A DNA stretch of 44,857 bases from NCBI RefSeq assembly GCF_000378745.1, contig NZ_KB905282.1, forward strand, positions 1-44,857. The letters run 5' to 3'. Shown in pieces: positions 8,877 through 17,167 of this stretch. The stretch's first letter is position 1. Each line of letters opens with the position of its first letter. Source of the DNA: Prevotella amnii DSM 23384 = JCM 14753. Lineage in GTDB: Bacteria > Bacteroidota > Bacteroidia > Bacteroidales > Bacteroidaceae. A program made the translations under genes and the position numbers. Below the pieces are notes generated by a model. The model was not told where the DNA came from, did not search any database, and was given only the letters and a program-made list of their open reading frames with translations.

Positions 8877-9491
8877 TTACACGCCATCTTCTTCTGTGTC
8901 TTTGGCTTTTTCAGTAGCTTTACTATTATTTTTATCCTTCTGTTGATCGCCGTCTGTATCTAATGTTTGTGCTTTTGTCATGGATAGATGTCCTAAGTTG
9001 TCTATTACGATATCAATAGGAATATATTCATCGCTCGATGGAGCAGGCGAGCCAATGCTGGCTCCGAAGCGTAAAGTTTTAAGATATACACTGTCGAACA
9101 TAAAACCTAACAAAGCTCCATTTTTACCATATTGCTCATTAGAAAATTGGATAAAATCTTTCTTTGTAAATTCTTTTTGGTAAAACTTTGTACCATCTTC
9201 ACGCTTTATGTTTATTATAATCTTATTATCGTAATATTTTTTACCGTCTTCATCATAAGCTAAAGGTAATCCTTTATCAGCTTTGCGAATAATGGTAATG
9301 ATGTATTGCGTACCAAGCCAATCTATCTTTTTAGTATAAGTAAAGCCTTGTAGCTCAATAGGACCTTTTGGTAGTTTAGGTTTTGGAGCTATCTTTGTAA
9401 TAATGTCATGTGTATGCTTTTCTTTTTTGCAACCTGTAAGCGAAAAGAGTGCTATCCCAAGCACAGTGAGTAAAATATATTTCTGTATCAT
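8877..9491 (-). CDS. Putative lipoprotein, DUF4738-like
   Basis: The 204-residue protein begins with a lipoprotein signal peptide; LTGC places the lipidated cysteine at residue 21. A His/Lys-rich linker follows, and then one beta-rich domain with repeated Tyr/Asp segments (YTKKIDWLGTQYIITI, YYDNKIIINIKR, GKNGALLGFMFD). The tail is charged and low in complexity. I recall similar Bacteroidales proteins under DUF4738, but this is from memory and the function is unknown. It should be anchored in the periplasm or at the cell surface. Its promoter box TACTTTTG (9521-9514) gives a leader of about 20 nt. The gene is divergent from the 6S-like RNA. Confidence 0.65.
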   Translation of the reverse strand: MIQKYILLTVLGIALFSLTGCKKEKHTHDIITKIAPKPKLPKGPIELQGFTYTKKIDWLGTQYIITIIRKADKGLPLAYDEDGKKYYDNKIIINIKREDGTKFYQKEFTKKDFIQFSNEQYGKNGALLGFMFDSVYLKTLRFGASIGSPAPSSDEYIPIDIVIDNLGHLSMTKAQTLDTDGDQQKDKNNSKATEKAKDTEEDGV

Positions 9492-9513
9492 AAAATTTTA
9501 TGTTATTGTGAGA

Positions 9514-9521
9514 CAAAAGTA
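9514..9521 (-). promoter_or_regulatory. -7 box of the lipoprotein gene
   Basis: TACTTTTG on the minus strand matches TAnnTTTG and lies 22 nt from the ATG at 9491. It is back-to-back with the promoter of the structured RNA, whose box begins at 9555. Confidence 0.55.
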
Positions 9522-9554
9522 CTTAAAAAAAATCAGACTTCATAAAAAAAACAT

Positions 9555-9562
9555 TATCTTTG
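9555..9562 (+). promoter_or_regulatory. -7 box of the 6S-like RNA
   Basis: TATCTTTG matches TAnnTTTG. Start is expected near 9569, the base where the long end-pairing of the downstream RNA begins. No -33 TTTG is seen. Confidence 0.55.
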
Positions 9563-9568
9563 CACTGT

Positions 9569-9779
9569 TGAAGGATTAAAATACGGGTCGTATCGATAGA
9601 TTGGGATAGTCTTCAAATAAATTAGAAAAACCCGAGATGACTTCTTTTGTTAATGGCGGGCCACAAATATCATGAAATGATAAAGTCGTAAGACCAGTGG
9701 ATTACAAAGGCAAGAAGCTCTCTTATCATTGATACTCGGACTTTTCATCATATCATCGATGCGGCTCTTTTTCCTTTTT
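9569..9779 (+). ncRNA. ssrS: Structured RNA with paired ends, probable 6S RNA
   Basis: About 210 nt with its own promoter and a T-rich 3' end. The two ends pair over a long distance: GGGTCGTATCGAT (9585-9597) with ATCGATGCGGCTC (9755-9767), 13 pairs allowing G-U, extended by AAAA/TTTT and AAGG/CCTT (9571-9581 with 9769-9776). Inside lies a large asymmetric bulge (about 9598-9631 against 9740-9754). An upper arm follows: CCGAG/CTCGG (9632/9735), CTTCTTTTG/CAAGAAG (9641/9711), CCAC/GTGG (9661/9697) and ATCAT-gaa-ATGAT at 9669. A closing stem, central bubble and apical arm is the 6S plan, in which the RNA mimics an open promoter and binds RNA polymerase. The Bacteroidales-1 motif has been related to 6S RNA. 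The alternative is a leader of ribE, but no FMN-riboswitch sequence is present. Confidence 0.55.
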
Positions 9780-9829
9780 ACATTTTGTTTTAATTATACT
9801 ATACATATTTCTAAACAATTTTTTATACT

Positions 9830-10435
9830 ATGTTTTCAGGTATTATAGAAGAAATGGCCACTATAGTTGCCATTAAACATGAAAAAGAAAATATACATCT
9901 TACTCTTACTTGTTCTTTTGTTAATGAGTTAGGCATTGATCAAAGCATTTCTCATAATGGTGTATGCCTTACGGTAGTGTGTATTGAAGGAGAGTGCTAT
10001 ACCGTTACGGCAATGAGGGAAACAATAGAACGCTCAAATTTAGGCTTATTAAAAGTAGGAGATAGCGTAAATGTAGAACGTTCAATGATTATGAATGGTA
10101 GGCTCGATGGACATATAGTTCAAGGTCATGTTGATGAAACTGCTACGTGTGTTGAAATAAAAGATGCTAAAGGTAGTACTTATTATACATTTGAATATCC
10201 TTTTAATAAAGCTATGGCTGCGCGTGGTTATTTTACCGTTGATAAAGGTTCTGTAACGGTTAATGGAGTTTCTCTTACTGTATGTCAGCCTACGGATAAT
10301 ACTTTTACTGTAGCTATTATTCCTTATACAAAAGAAAATACTAATTTTAAATATATTAGTGTAGGTACTATTGTAAATATAGAGTTTGACATTTTAGGTA
10401 AGTATATAGCTCGATTACAATCTATAATAAAATAA
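9830..10435 (+). CDS. ribE: Riboflavin synthase, alpha chain
   Basis: The 201-residue protein has two tandem lumazine-binding domains. The first starts MFSGIIEE and contains NGVCLTV near residue 44; the second starts at about GHIVQGHVDETA (residue 94) and contains NGVSLTV near residue 144. This internal repeat is the hallmark of riboflavin synthase, which dismutates two 6,7-dimethyl-8-ribityllumazine molecules to riboflavin and an aminopyrimidine, in the cytoplasm as a trimer. Length is typical. No FMN riboswitch precedes it; about 50 nt separate it from the end of the 6S-like RNA, so expression may partly come from read-through. It ends at a bidirectional terminator shared with the convergent dehydratase gene. 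Confidence 0.96.
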   Translation: MFSGIIEEMATIVAIKHEKENIHLTLTCSFVNELGIDQSISHNGVCLTVVCIEGECYTVTAMRETIERSNLGLLKVGDSVNVERSMIMNGRLDGHIVQGHVDETATCVEIKDAKGSTYYTFEYPFNKAMAARGYFTVDKGSVTVNGVSLTVCQPTDNTFTVAIIPYTKENTNFKYISVGTIVNIEFDILGKYIARLQSIIK

Positions 10436-10504
10436 GTGAACGTTTTTATTTGTATTTTATATCATTAATATTATAATATATATAAAAAACGTAGATAAAA
10501 ATAA

Positions 10505-10549
10505 TTGCCATAAGTAGTGCTTATAAGATATAAGGCTGCTTATGGCAAA
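10505..10549. terminator. Bidirectional terminator between ribE and the dehydratase gene
   Basis: TTGCCATAAGTAG (10505-10517) pairs with CTGCTTATGGCAA (10537-10549) with one G-U pair. AT-rich, T-containing tracts lie on both sides, and the two flanking genes converge. Confidence 0.8.
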
Positions 10550-10558
10550 TTATTTTAT

Positions 10559-12508
10559 TTATGCTTTAATATCAGAAGAGGGAATGTCGAGCGAAGAATA
10601 AACACTATTTTTACTAATATATTCTGGTACTATAGCTTTCATCTTTGCTACAATAGCCATATCATCATAAGTATGAGCAATAGAAATTAAATCGTTAATA
10701 TCTTTCTCAATTTCAGCAAAACTATATTCGCGTACCTTTGCAATACGAATTTTGTTATGGAAACTTGGCAATGTGTTTTCTGTAGAACTTAAAACCTCCT
10801 CGTATAGCTTTTCACCAGCGCGTAATCCAGTGTATTCTATTTTTATGTTTTTAGCTCCTGAAAGGTTTATCATTCGTTTTGCCAAATCTGATATTTTAAC
10901 AGGCTTACCCATATCAAATACAAATATCTCTCCTCCTTTACCATGTACTCCAGCTTCTAATACAAGTTTGCAAGCCTCTGGAATTAACATAAAGAAACGT
11001 ATAATATTAGGATCTGTAACTGTGACAGGACCGCCTTCTTTTATTTGTTTCTCAAATAATGGAATAACAGAACCATTTGAGCCTAATACATTGCCAAAGC
11101 GGGTAGTTACAAATTGAGTAGCACTTTCTTTATCCTTGCTTTTATTAATGTATTGATTAAGACTTTGGCAATAAATTTCACAAATACGCTTAGAGCAGCC
11201 CATAACATTAGTAGGATTTACAGCTTTATCAGTAGAAATCATTACAAACTTTTTAACACCATACTTAACACTAAGGTCTGCTATGATTTTTGTTCCACGA
11301 ACATTATTTAATATGCTTTCAGATGGGTTATCCTCCATCATAGGGACATGTTTGTAGGCTGCTGCATGAAAAAGATAGTGTGGCTTATACTTGGCAAAAA
11401 TATTATCCATACGCTCTTCGTTAGTAATACTTGTTACTATAGTTTCTGCTGCAATGTCAGGATAATCATTGCGCATCATTAAACGTATATCATGTTGAGG
11501 CGTTTCTGCTTGGTCTATTAATATAAGTTTAGCAGGTTTATAAACTGCTATTTGGCGTATCATTTCAGACCCTATGCTACCAGCTGATCCTGTTATAATA
11601 ATATTTTTGCCATTAAGCAAAGCACCTATAGCGTTCATGTCTACTTGAATTTGGGTACGAGGCAATAAGTCTTCTATGTTGATTTCTTTTAAATCTATAT
11701 TAGAATAGTCGTCATTAGGAGTCCATATACGTGTGTCTGAACTCATGTAAATCTTTACACCTAAATTCAGAAGAATATCTTGTAGAGCTACATCATTGCG
11801 AAACCTATCATTTTGAAGAGGTGAAACAAGTACAGCTTGAATATTAAGTTCTTTAATGATATTAGAAAAGTTTTTATTGTAAATAAAAACTTTTTCTCCC
11901 ATTAGAACATGACCTTTCATTTTGTCGTCATGAGAAATAAAACCTTTTAAGATGAAACGTCGTGGCCTCTCATCACGAATATTTTTAGCTAACCCTATAC
12001 CTCCGCTATTCATTCCATAGATAAGTGTACGAATACCATTTTTATTAGAATATATAGTATCATAAAATGATTTTACTAAAACACGAAATAATATCATGCC
12101 AATCATAGCAAGTATATACATTACAAATATTTGCTTGCCATTCATTGGATAAAATTCTATACCAGCAAAACGCCAATTATAAATGACATAATGCATAGCT
12201 TCAGCAATTATTAAAGATAGTAATATAGCAAAGAAGACTCTACGAATATCTACAAAAGAAGAATATCTTACTATACCAGAATAGGTCTTAAAAGCTCTAA
12301 TACCTATAAGGACAAATATCATATAAATAATTATAGAGCACGAAATACTTTTGAAATTTGTTAGGCTTATAAAATTGCCGCGGTAAGATAACCAAAAAAC
12401 TATAAGCCCAGAAAGGTAACATATTATACCATCTATTATAAGTATGACCCAATAAGGCAAGGCATTTGCAGAAAAATACCAATTAAAAATTTTCTTTAAA
12501 GCTTTCAT
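10559..12508 (-). CDS. Membrane NDP-sugar 4,6-dehydratase, FlaA1/WbpM/CapD type
   Basis: The 649-residue protein has four N-terminal membrane segments (within residues 15-135) and two Rossmann units. The first is CoA-binding-like (IRTLIYGMNSGGIG). The second is the catalytic extended SDR domain with TGSAGSIGS near residue 306, STDKAVNP near 423 and the MGCSK segment, in which Met replaces the usual catalytic Tyr (S-M-K type), as in WbpM and other long membrane members. These enzymes convert UDP-GlcNAc to the 4-keto-6-deoxy sugar that leads to QuiNAc/FucNAc or bacillosamine residues of capsule, O-antigen or glycoprotein. No glycosyltransferases lie beside it, so its pathway is not shown by context. 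A -7 box TACCTTTG at 12590-12583 gives a leader of about 70 nt. Confidence 0.9.
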   Translation of the reverse strand: MKALKKIFNWYFSANALPYWVILIIDGIICYLSGLIVFWLSYRGNFISLTNFKSISCSIIIYMIFVLIGIRAFKTYSGIVRYSSFVDIRRVFFAILLSLIIAEAMHYVIYNWRFAGIEFYPMNGKQIFVMYILAMIGMILFRVLVKSFYDTIYSNKNGIRTLIYGMNSGGIGLAKNIRDERPRRFILKGFISHDDKMKGHVLMGEKVFIYNKNFSNIIKELNIQAVLVSPLQNDRFRNDVALQDILLNLGVKIYMSSDTRIWTPNDDYSNIDLKEINIEDLLPRTQIQVDMNAIGALLNGKNIIITGSAGSIGSEMIRQIAVYKPAKLILIDQAETPQHDIRLMMRNDYPDIAAETIVTSITNEERMDNIFAKYKPHYLFHAAAYKHVPMMEDNPSESILNNVRGTKIIADLSVKYGVKKFVMISTDKAVNPTNVMGCSKRICEIYCQSLNQYINKSKDKESATQFVTTRFGNVLGSNGSVIPLFEKQIKEGGPVTVTDPNIIRFFMLIPEACKLVLEAGVHGKGGEIFVFDMGKPVKISDLAKRMINLSGAKNIKIEYTGLRAGEKLYEEVLSSTENTLPSFHNKIRIAKVREYSFAEIEKDINDLISIAHTYDDMAIVAKMKAIVPEYISKNSVYSSLDIPSSDIKA

Positions 12509-12582
12509 TTTTCAAAATAAATTGACTCTATAAAAGTGTGGTAGCATTAATGTAATAACCACATCATAATGATTTTATATGG

Positions 12583-12590
12583 CAAAGGTA
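12583..12590 (-). promoter_or_regulatory. -7 box of the NDP-sugar dehydratase gene
   Basis: TACCTTTG on the minus strand matches TAnnTTTG, 75 nt from the ATG at 12508. No -33 box stands out. Confidence 0.5.
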
Positions 12591-12668
12591 CTAAAAAATG
12601 AGGATTAAATATTATTCTTTTAATTTAAAAATTGTTTAAACAGCAAATAAACGTTTGTTTGTTTTTTA

Positions 12669-13856
12669 TTATTTTAAGTCCATTTGTATATGATATAATC
12701 CAGCATACAGATTACTTTTGTGTATAAAGCTAATGACGATATGGCTTGTTCCGCTGCTTTTATTAATCCTTTTAGGTTCTAATACGAAATTACCATCTAA
12801 CATTAGATAATTATCTCCCCCTAAAACATGATAGCCTTCCTTTATAGCATCATTAGCAAAACATAGCATTTCTTCTTTTGACCATGTGAATAGGTTTATT
12901 CGTTGAATGGTTAGTTGGTTGTTAGTAAACGTTCCATAAAATCCTATTTGCCTTGGATAGTTACCAGTAATTCTATCTACTCCTTTATTTTCATCATAGT
13001 CCATGTTATAGTGATATATTAATTCTTTTTGAGACCCAAAACCTTTTATAACTTGAGCTATGTTAAGATTATAACTTAGTGCAATATTATCATATACTTG
13101 AAAGCTATTAGTTTGATATTGTGTATTAGAAATAAGGTTATAAAGATATGAGAAAGAAAATGGTTTAGCTTTATTATTATGTGATATAACGTTTTTATTA
13201 ACAGAGCGTTGAGGCTCTTTTAAATGAGAAAAGCTATTTTGTTTTGTCGTAATAGATTTGGCTTGTTTCATGATTAAAGGTTCATCAGCTTTATAACGAT
13301 TACAAAATAAATCAATTTTTGTGGTTTTATTAATGTAAGAATCTTCTCCTCCATTTTTACTATCTATCATTCTACCTTTATACCACTTAGTGGTATTTTC
13401 TATATTACCATTTTTATTATAAATAAAGACGTTACCGTTTAACACTCCGTTTTCATAATTAAGTTTCATACTAATCTTGCCAGTAGGATAAAAAGAAACA
13501 GCTCTTCCATGTGCAATTCCTTTTTTATATTGCATAATAGATTCTACTCTGCCCGATTTAAAGAATGTACGACAAATACCGTCGAGTATAGTTTTTCTGT
13601 CATTTATTTTATCAATAGTAATATATTGTTTTTCTGCCTTGAGCTGACCTGTAATGTAATAATCATAAAAAACTTTTTTGCCAGCATCGTTTCTTCCAGT
13701 AAGGCGATAGTAAGCTGCTTGTGTAGCATGAGTAACGCCATACCCATTGATGTCATAAAATAAAGCATTTGGCGGTATGTTTAAACTTTTGTGTTGTTGA
13801 GCAAAGACAAAAACAACACTTGTTAATATGTAAGTAATGAGAAATATCTTTTTCAT
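12669..13856 (-). CDS. Exported MORN/YwqK-like repeat protein
   Basis: The 395-residue protein has a signal peptide (MKKIFLITYILTSVVFVFAQ) and, between residues about 40 and 160, at least four copies of a 22-23-residue YwqK/MORN-like motif (TGQLKAEKQYI, SGRVESIMQYKKGIAHGRA, TGKISMKLNYENGVLNGNV, NGNIENTTKWYKGRM). A Lys/Ser-rich linker and a C-terminal beta-rich domain follow. Such proteins are often labelled toxin-antitoxin YwqK-like, but no toxin partner is present and the name says little. I infer a periplasmic or surface protein of unknown role. The start is the ATG at 13856; a longer frame to 13883 would begin upstream of the promoter boxes TTTG (13904-13901) and TATTTTTG (13880-13873). 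Confidence 0.7.
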   Translation of the reverse strand: MKKIFLITYILTSVVFVFAQQHKSLNIPPNALFYDINGYGVTHATQAAYYRLTGRNDAGKKVFYDYYITGQLKAEKQYITIDKINDRKTILDGICRTFFKSGRVESIMQYKKGIAHGRAVSFYPTGKISMKLNYENGVLNGNVFIYNKNGNIENTTKWYKGRMIDSKNGGEDSYINKTTKIDLFCNRYKADEPLIMKQAKSITTKQNSFSHLKEPQRSVNKNVISHNNKAKPFSFSYLYNLISNTQYQTNSFQVYDNIALSYNLNIAQVIKGFGSQKELIYHYNMDYDENKGVDRITGNYPRQIGFYGTFTNNQLTIQRINLFTWSKEEMLCFANDAIKEGYHVLGGDNYLMLDGNFVLEPKRINKSSGTSHIVISFIHKSNLYAGLYHIQMDLK

Positions 13857-13872
13857 GAGCTTTTTTGTGGAG

Positions 13873-13904
13873 CAAAAATACATTATGTTAGTGTAAAAAA
13901 CAAA
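13873..13904 (-). promoter_or_regulatory. Consensus promoter of the MORN-like gene
   Basis: TTTG (13904-13901), a 20-nt gap, then TATTTTTG (13880-13873) on the minus strand fit both Bacteroidetes boxes at ideal spacing. The site fixes the start codon at 13856. Confidence 0.65.
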
Positions 13905-13953
13905 TTTATTAATAATTTTTCTATATCAAAATACGAATTACAAAACTAATTTG

Positions 13954-13961
13954 TATCTTTG
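13954..13961 (+). promoter_or_regulatory. -7 box of the ptb-buk-sucCD operon
   Basis: TATCTTTG matches TAnnTTTG and lies 37 nt before the ptb start. No other promoter box is evident before the terminator at 18061. Confidence 0.55.
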
Positions 13962-13998
13962 TTTCTGAAAATACTAACTTGCTAATACATAAAATATA

Positions 13999-14922
13999 AT
14001 GTTTAATACATCTGAAGAGATTGTTAGTTTTAAAGAACTTATAAACCTACTTCTAAAAAGGAATATAAAAAAGCGCATAGCCATAGTATGGCCTGAAGAA
14101 AAGCATACTCAAGAGGCTGTTATATTAGCGGTAAAGAAAGGATTTATAGATCCTATTCTAATATGTTCTCAATCTGTCGCTAATAAGTTTTCTACAGATA
14201 ATTTATTTAAATGTTATGTGGAAACCGATCCTATCAAAGCTGCACGAAAGGCAGTCGACTTAGTAAGAATAGGAGAAGCAGAAGCTATTATGAAAGGGTT
14301 TGTTTCTACTGATATTTTATTAAAAGCTATTTTAGATAAAGAGAGTGGTATCTTGCCTAAAGAAACTGTAATGACACATATAACTGTAGCAGAAATACCA
14401 AATTATAAAAGGCTTTTAGTATTTACTGATTCTGCTGTAATTCCTTTTCCAACAGATAAACAACGTGAGCAGCAGATTAAATATGTTGTAGAGATATGTC
14501 ATAAATTTCAAATTAAAGAGCCTAAGATATCGCTGATTCATTGCTCTGAAAAGGTAGATAAGCGTCATTTCCCTTATACTGAACACTATGTTATATTAAA
14601 GGAAAAATGTCAAAAGGGTGAGTTTGGTAGCTGTATTATAGATGGACCACTCGATCTAAAGACATCTTGTTCGTTAGAAGCACTACAGTATAAACTTATT
14701 AAATCACCTATAAATGGTGAGGCAAACGCATTAATTATGCCAAATATAGAAGCGGGTAATATTTTTTATAAGACGATAACACTTTTCTCTAAAGCTGAAA
14801 CAGCTGCTATTTTGCAGGGTCCGTTAGTACCTATAATACTTACAAGTAGAGGAGATTCGATAACAACTAAGCTTAATAGTTTAGCATTAGCTACTTTAAT
14901 ATCTGATAAGCATGGGATATAA
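13999..14922 (+). CDS. ptb: Phosphate butyryltransferase
   Basis: The 307-residue protein belongs to the phosphate acetyl/butyryl-transferase family. Visible family segments are AEAIMKGFVSTD (about 93-104), VFTDSAVIPFP (about 142-152) and the C-terminal ALIMPNIEAGNIFYK followed by ILQGPLVPIILTSRGD. Its length fits Ptb rather than longer Pta forms. It swaps CoA for phosphate on butyryl- or branched acyl-CoA, and the acyl-phosphate is the substrate of the kinase encoded next. The stop overlaps the buk start by 11 nt, a sign of translational coupling. Together they yield ATP by substrate-level phosphorylation. Whether the acid is butyrate, isobutyrate or isovalerate cannot be read from sequence; several Prevotella make branched short-chain acids. 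Confidence 0.88.
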   Translation: MFNTSEEIVSFKELINLLLKRNIKKRIAIVWPEEKHTQEAVILAVKKGFIDPILICSQSVANKFSTDNLFKCYVETDPIKAARKAVDLVRIGEAEAIMKGFVSTDILLKAILDKESGILPKETVMTHITVAEIPNYKRLLVFTDSAVIPFPTDKQREQQIKYVVEICHKFQIKEPKISLIHCSEKVDKRHFPYTEHYVILKEKCQKGEFGSCIIDGPLDLKTSCSLEALQYKLIKSPINGEANALIMPNIEAGNIFYKTITLFSKAETAAILQGPLVPIILTSRGDSITTKLNSLALATLISDKHGI

Positions 14923-15976
14923 GATTCTTGCAATTAATCCAGGGTCTACATCAACTAAGATTTCTGTATCTAATGATGATAAGTTTATTCTTGTAGAAGA
15001 TATTGTTCATACACAGGAAGAATTAAAATCTTTTGCGCGAATTAGCGATCAGTTGAATTATCGTAAGGAAGTAATCTTGGAAAAGTTAAAAAAGAAAGGG
15101 ATACCATTTAAGTTTGATGCTATAATAGGAAGAGGAGGGTTAGCAAAAGCTGTAGAAAGTGGTGTGTATAAAGTTACTACAGAAATGATTAATGCCCAAC
15201 TTACGGCTTTTCATCAGCATGCTTGTGATTTAGGTTGTGCTATTGCATATGAAATAGGTAAGGAAGTAGGTTGTTGTAATTGTTTTATTGCTGATCCTGG
15301 CGTTGTAGACGAAATGCTTCCAGAGGCTCACATATCTGGAACACCACTTATTTCGCGAGTTTGTATCTGGCATGCACTTAATCAGAAAGCCATTGCTCGT
15401 CGTTTTGCAAATGACATAGGTAAACGATACGAGGAACTTAACCTTATAGTATGTCATTTAGGTGGTGGTATTTCTATTGCTGCTCATGAGAGAGGCAAGG
15501 CGGTAGATGCTAATAACGCATTAAATGGGGAAGGTCCTTTTTCGCCAGAGCGTACAGGTAGTTTGCCAGTAGCAGATCTAATACATTTATGTTATTCTGG
15601 GAAATTTACAGAACAGGAGCTAATTACTTATATTTCTAGTAAAGCTGGTCTTACAGCGCATCTTGGAACAAATAATTGTTTAGAAATAGAAAGACGTATA
15701 AAATGTGGTGATAAGCATGCAGAGCTGATATTTAAAGCCATGGCTTATCATATTGCTAAAAGTGTGGCTGCTGAGGGAGCTGTACTCTGTGGGAACATAG
15801 ATGCTGTTATATTTACAGGAGGTATAGCACGTAGCACTTATATGATGGATATATTTAAGAAGCGTTTATCATATCTTGCACCTATATATATATATCCAGG
15901 TCAAGATGAAATGCTTGCTTTAACTGAAAATGCAATAGCAGTCCTTAAAGGAGATAGAGATGCAAAAGACTATTAG
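14912..15976 (+). CDS. buk: Butyrate kinase
   Basis: The 354-residue protein is an ASKHA-fold acetokinase-family enzyme. The N-terminal phosphate loop ILAINPGSTSTKIS, the segment DPGVVDEM near residue 128, VCHLGGGIS near 178 and FTGGIARS near 304 are all of the butyrate-kinase type, and the length fits. It transfers phosphate from butyryl- (or branched acyl-) phosphate to ADP in the cytoplasm. It overlaps ptb by 11 nt and is followed after 36 nt by sucC, so the four genes read as one energy-conserving operon. Confidence 0.92.
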   Translation: MGYKILAINPGSTSTKISVSNDDKFILVEDIVHTQEELKSFARISDQLNYRKEVILEKLKKKGIPFKFDAIIGRGGLAKAVESGVYKVTTEMINAQLTAFHQHACDLGCAIAYEIGKEVGCCNCFIADPGVVDEMLPEAHISGTPLISRVCIWHALNQKAIARRFANDIGKRYEELNLIVCHLGGGISIAAHERGKAVDANNALNGEGPFSPERTGSLPVADLIHLCYSGKFTEQELITYISSKAGLTAHLGTNNCLEIERRIKCGDKHAELIFKAMAYHIAKSVAAEGAVLCGNIDAVIFTGGIARSTYMMDIFKKRLSYLAPIYIYPGQDEMLALTENAIAVLKGDRDAKDY

Positions 15977-16012
15977 ATTTAGATATACTTTTAACATAAA
16001 AAATAAAGGCCT

Positions 16013-17146
16013 ATGAAGGTACATGAATTTCAAGCAAAAAAAATTTTTGCTGATTATGGATTACCAGTTGAAAGGAGTATTTTGTGTAAAACTCCTGATG
16101 AAGCTGTAGCTGCTTATAAACAACTATGTGTTAAAAAGGTTGTTGTTAAAGCGCAAGTACATATTGGCGGACGTGGTAAAGCAGGAGGTGTAAAGCTATG
16201 TTCAAATGAGAAAGAAGTTAGGGAGCATGCTACTGCTATTTTAGGAATGAATATCAAGGGGTATACCGTTGAGAAGATTCTTGTGGGTGAAGCTGTAGAT
16301 ATTTCTGCAGAATATTATACAAGTATATTAGTTGATCGTACAACAAAGTGTCCTATCTTAATGCTTAGTCGTTCAGGAGGTATGGACATAGAACAGGTAG
16401 CTAAAGATACGCCAGAGAAGATAGCTAAAATCGTTATTGACCCATTGATTGGTTTGAGCGATTATGTAGCTCGCGAAGCTGCTTTTAAGCTATTTGATAA
16501 CATGGAACAAGTAAAACAAGCGGTTCCATTATTTAAAAATTTATATAGGCTCTTTGTAGATAAAGATGCATCATTGGCAGAAATTAATCCACTTGTAAAG
16601 TTAAATGATGGTACTTTAAAAGCTATTGATGCTAAAATGACCTTTGATGATAATGCTCTTTTCCGTCATTCTGATGTAGCAGAGCTGTTTGAACCAACAG
16701 AAGAAGAGAAAAAAGAGCGTGCTGCTAAGGAAAAAGGATTTAGTTATGTTAATCTTGGTGGTAATATAGGTTGCATGGTTAATGGCGCAGGTCTTGCTAT
16801 GGCTACAATGGATATGATAAAGCTTTACGGTGGAGAGCCTGCTAACTTCTTAGATATTGGTGGTAGTTCTAATCCAGAAAAGATAGTAGAAGCAATGAAA
16901 TTATTGCTTAGTGATAAGCATGTGAAGGTAGTCCTTATCAATATTTTTGGTGGTATTACTCGTTGTGATGATGTAGCAAAAGGTTTGTTAGAAGCTTTTA
17001 AAATTATTCAAACAGATATTCCTATAGTTATTCGTCTTACAGGTACAAATGAGAAAGAGGGTAGAGCTTTATTAGAAGGTACCCATTTTACAGTAGGTAA
17101 AAGTATGGCAGATGCTGGTCATAAAGCAGTAGAGCTTAGTAAGTAA
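16013..17146 (+). CDS. sucC: Succinyl-CoA synthetase, beta subunit
   Basis: The 377-residue protein starts MKVHEFQAKKIFADYGLPV, the ATP-grasp opening of SucC. It carries KAQVHIGGRGKAGGVK near residue 42 (nucleotide loop), AEINPLV near 190 and the C-terminal CoA-ligase domain with LGGNIGCMVNGAGLAMATMD (about 247-266) and NIFGGITRCD (about 305). With SucD it couples succinyl-CoA hydrolysis to ATP (or GTP) formation. In Bacteroidales with a reductive branch to succinate and propionate it may run in either direction. sucD follows after 21 nt. Confidence 0.95.
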   Translation: MKVHEFQAKKIFADYGLPVERSILCKTPDEAVAAYKQLCVKKVVVKAQVHIGGRGKAGGVKLCSNEKEVREHATAILGMNIKGYTVEKILVGEAVDISAEYYTSILVDRTTKCPILMLSRSGGMDIEQVAKDTPEKIAKIVIDPLIGLSDYVAREAAFKLFDNMEQVKQAVPLFKNLYRLFVDKDASLAEINPLVKLNDGTLKAIDAKMTFDDNALFRHSDVAELFEPTEEEKKERAAKEKGFSYVNLGGNIGCMVNGAGLAMATMDMIKLYGGEPANFLDIGGSSNPEKIVEAMKLLLSDKHVKVVLINIFGGITRCDDVAKGLLEAFKIIQTDIPIVIRLTGTNEKEGRALLEGTHFTVGKSMADAGHKAVELSK

Positions 17147-17167
17147 CATTAAAAATAATCGAAAGCT

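Noticed and set aside
9569..9830. FMN riboswitch before ribE
   Set aside because: None of the conserved FMN aptamer segments is readable; the structure is a long end-paired RNA instead.
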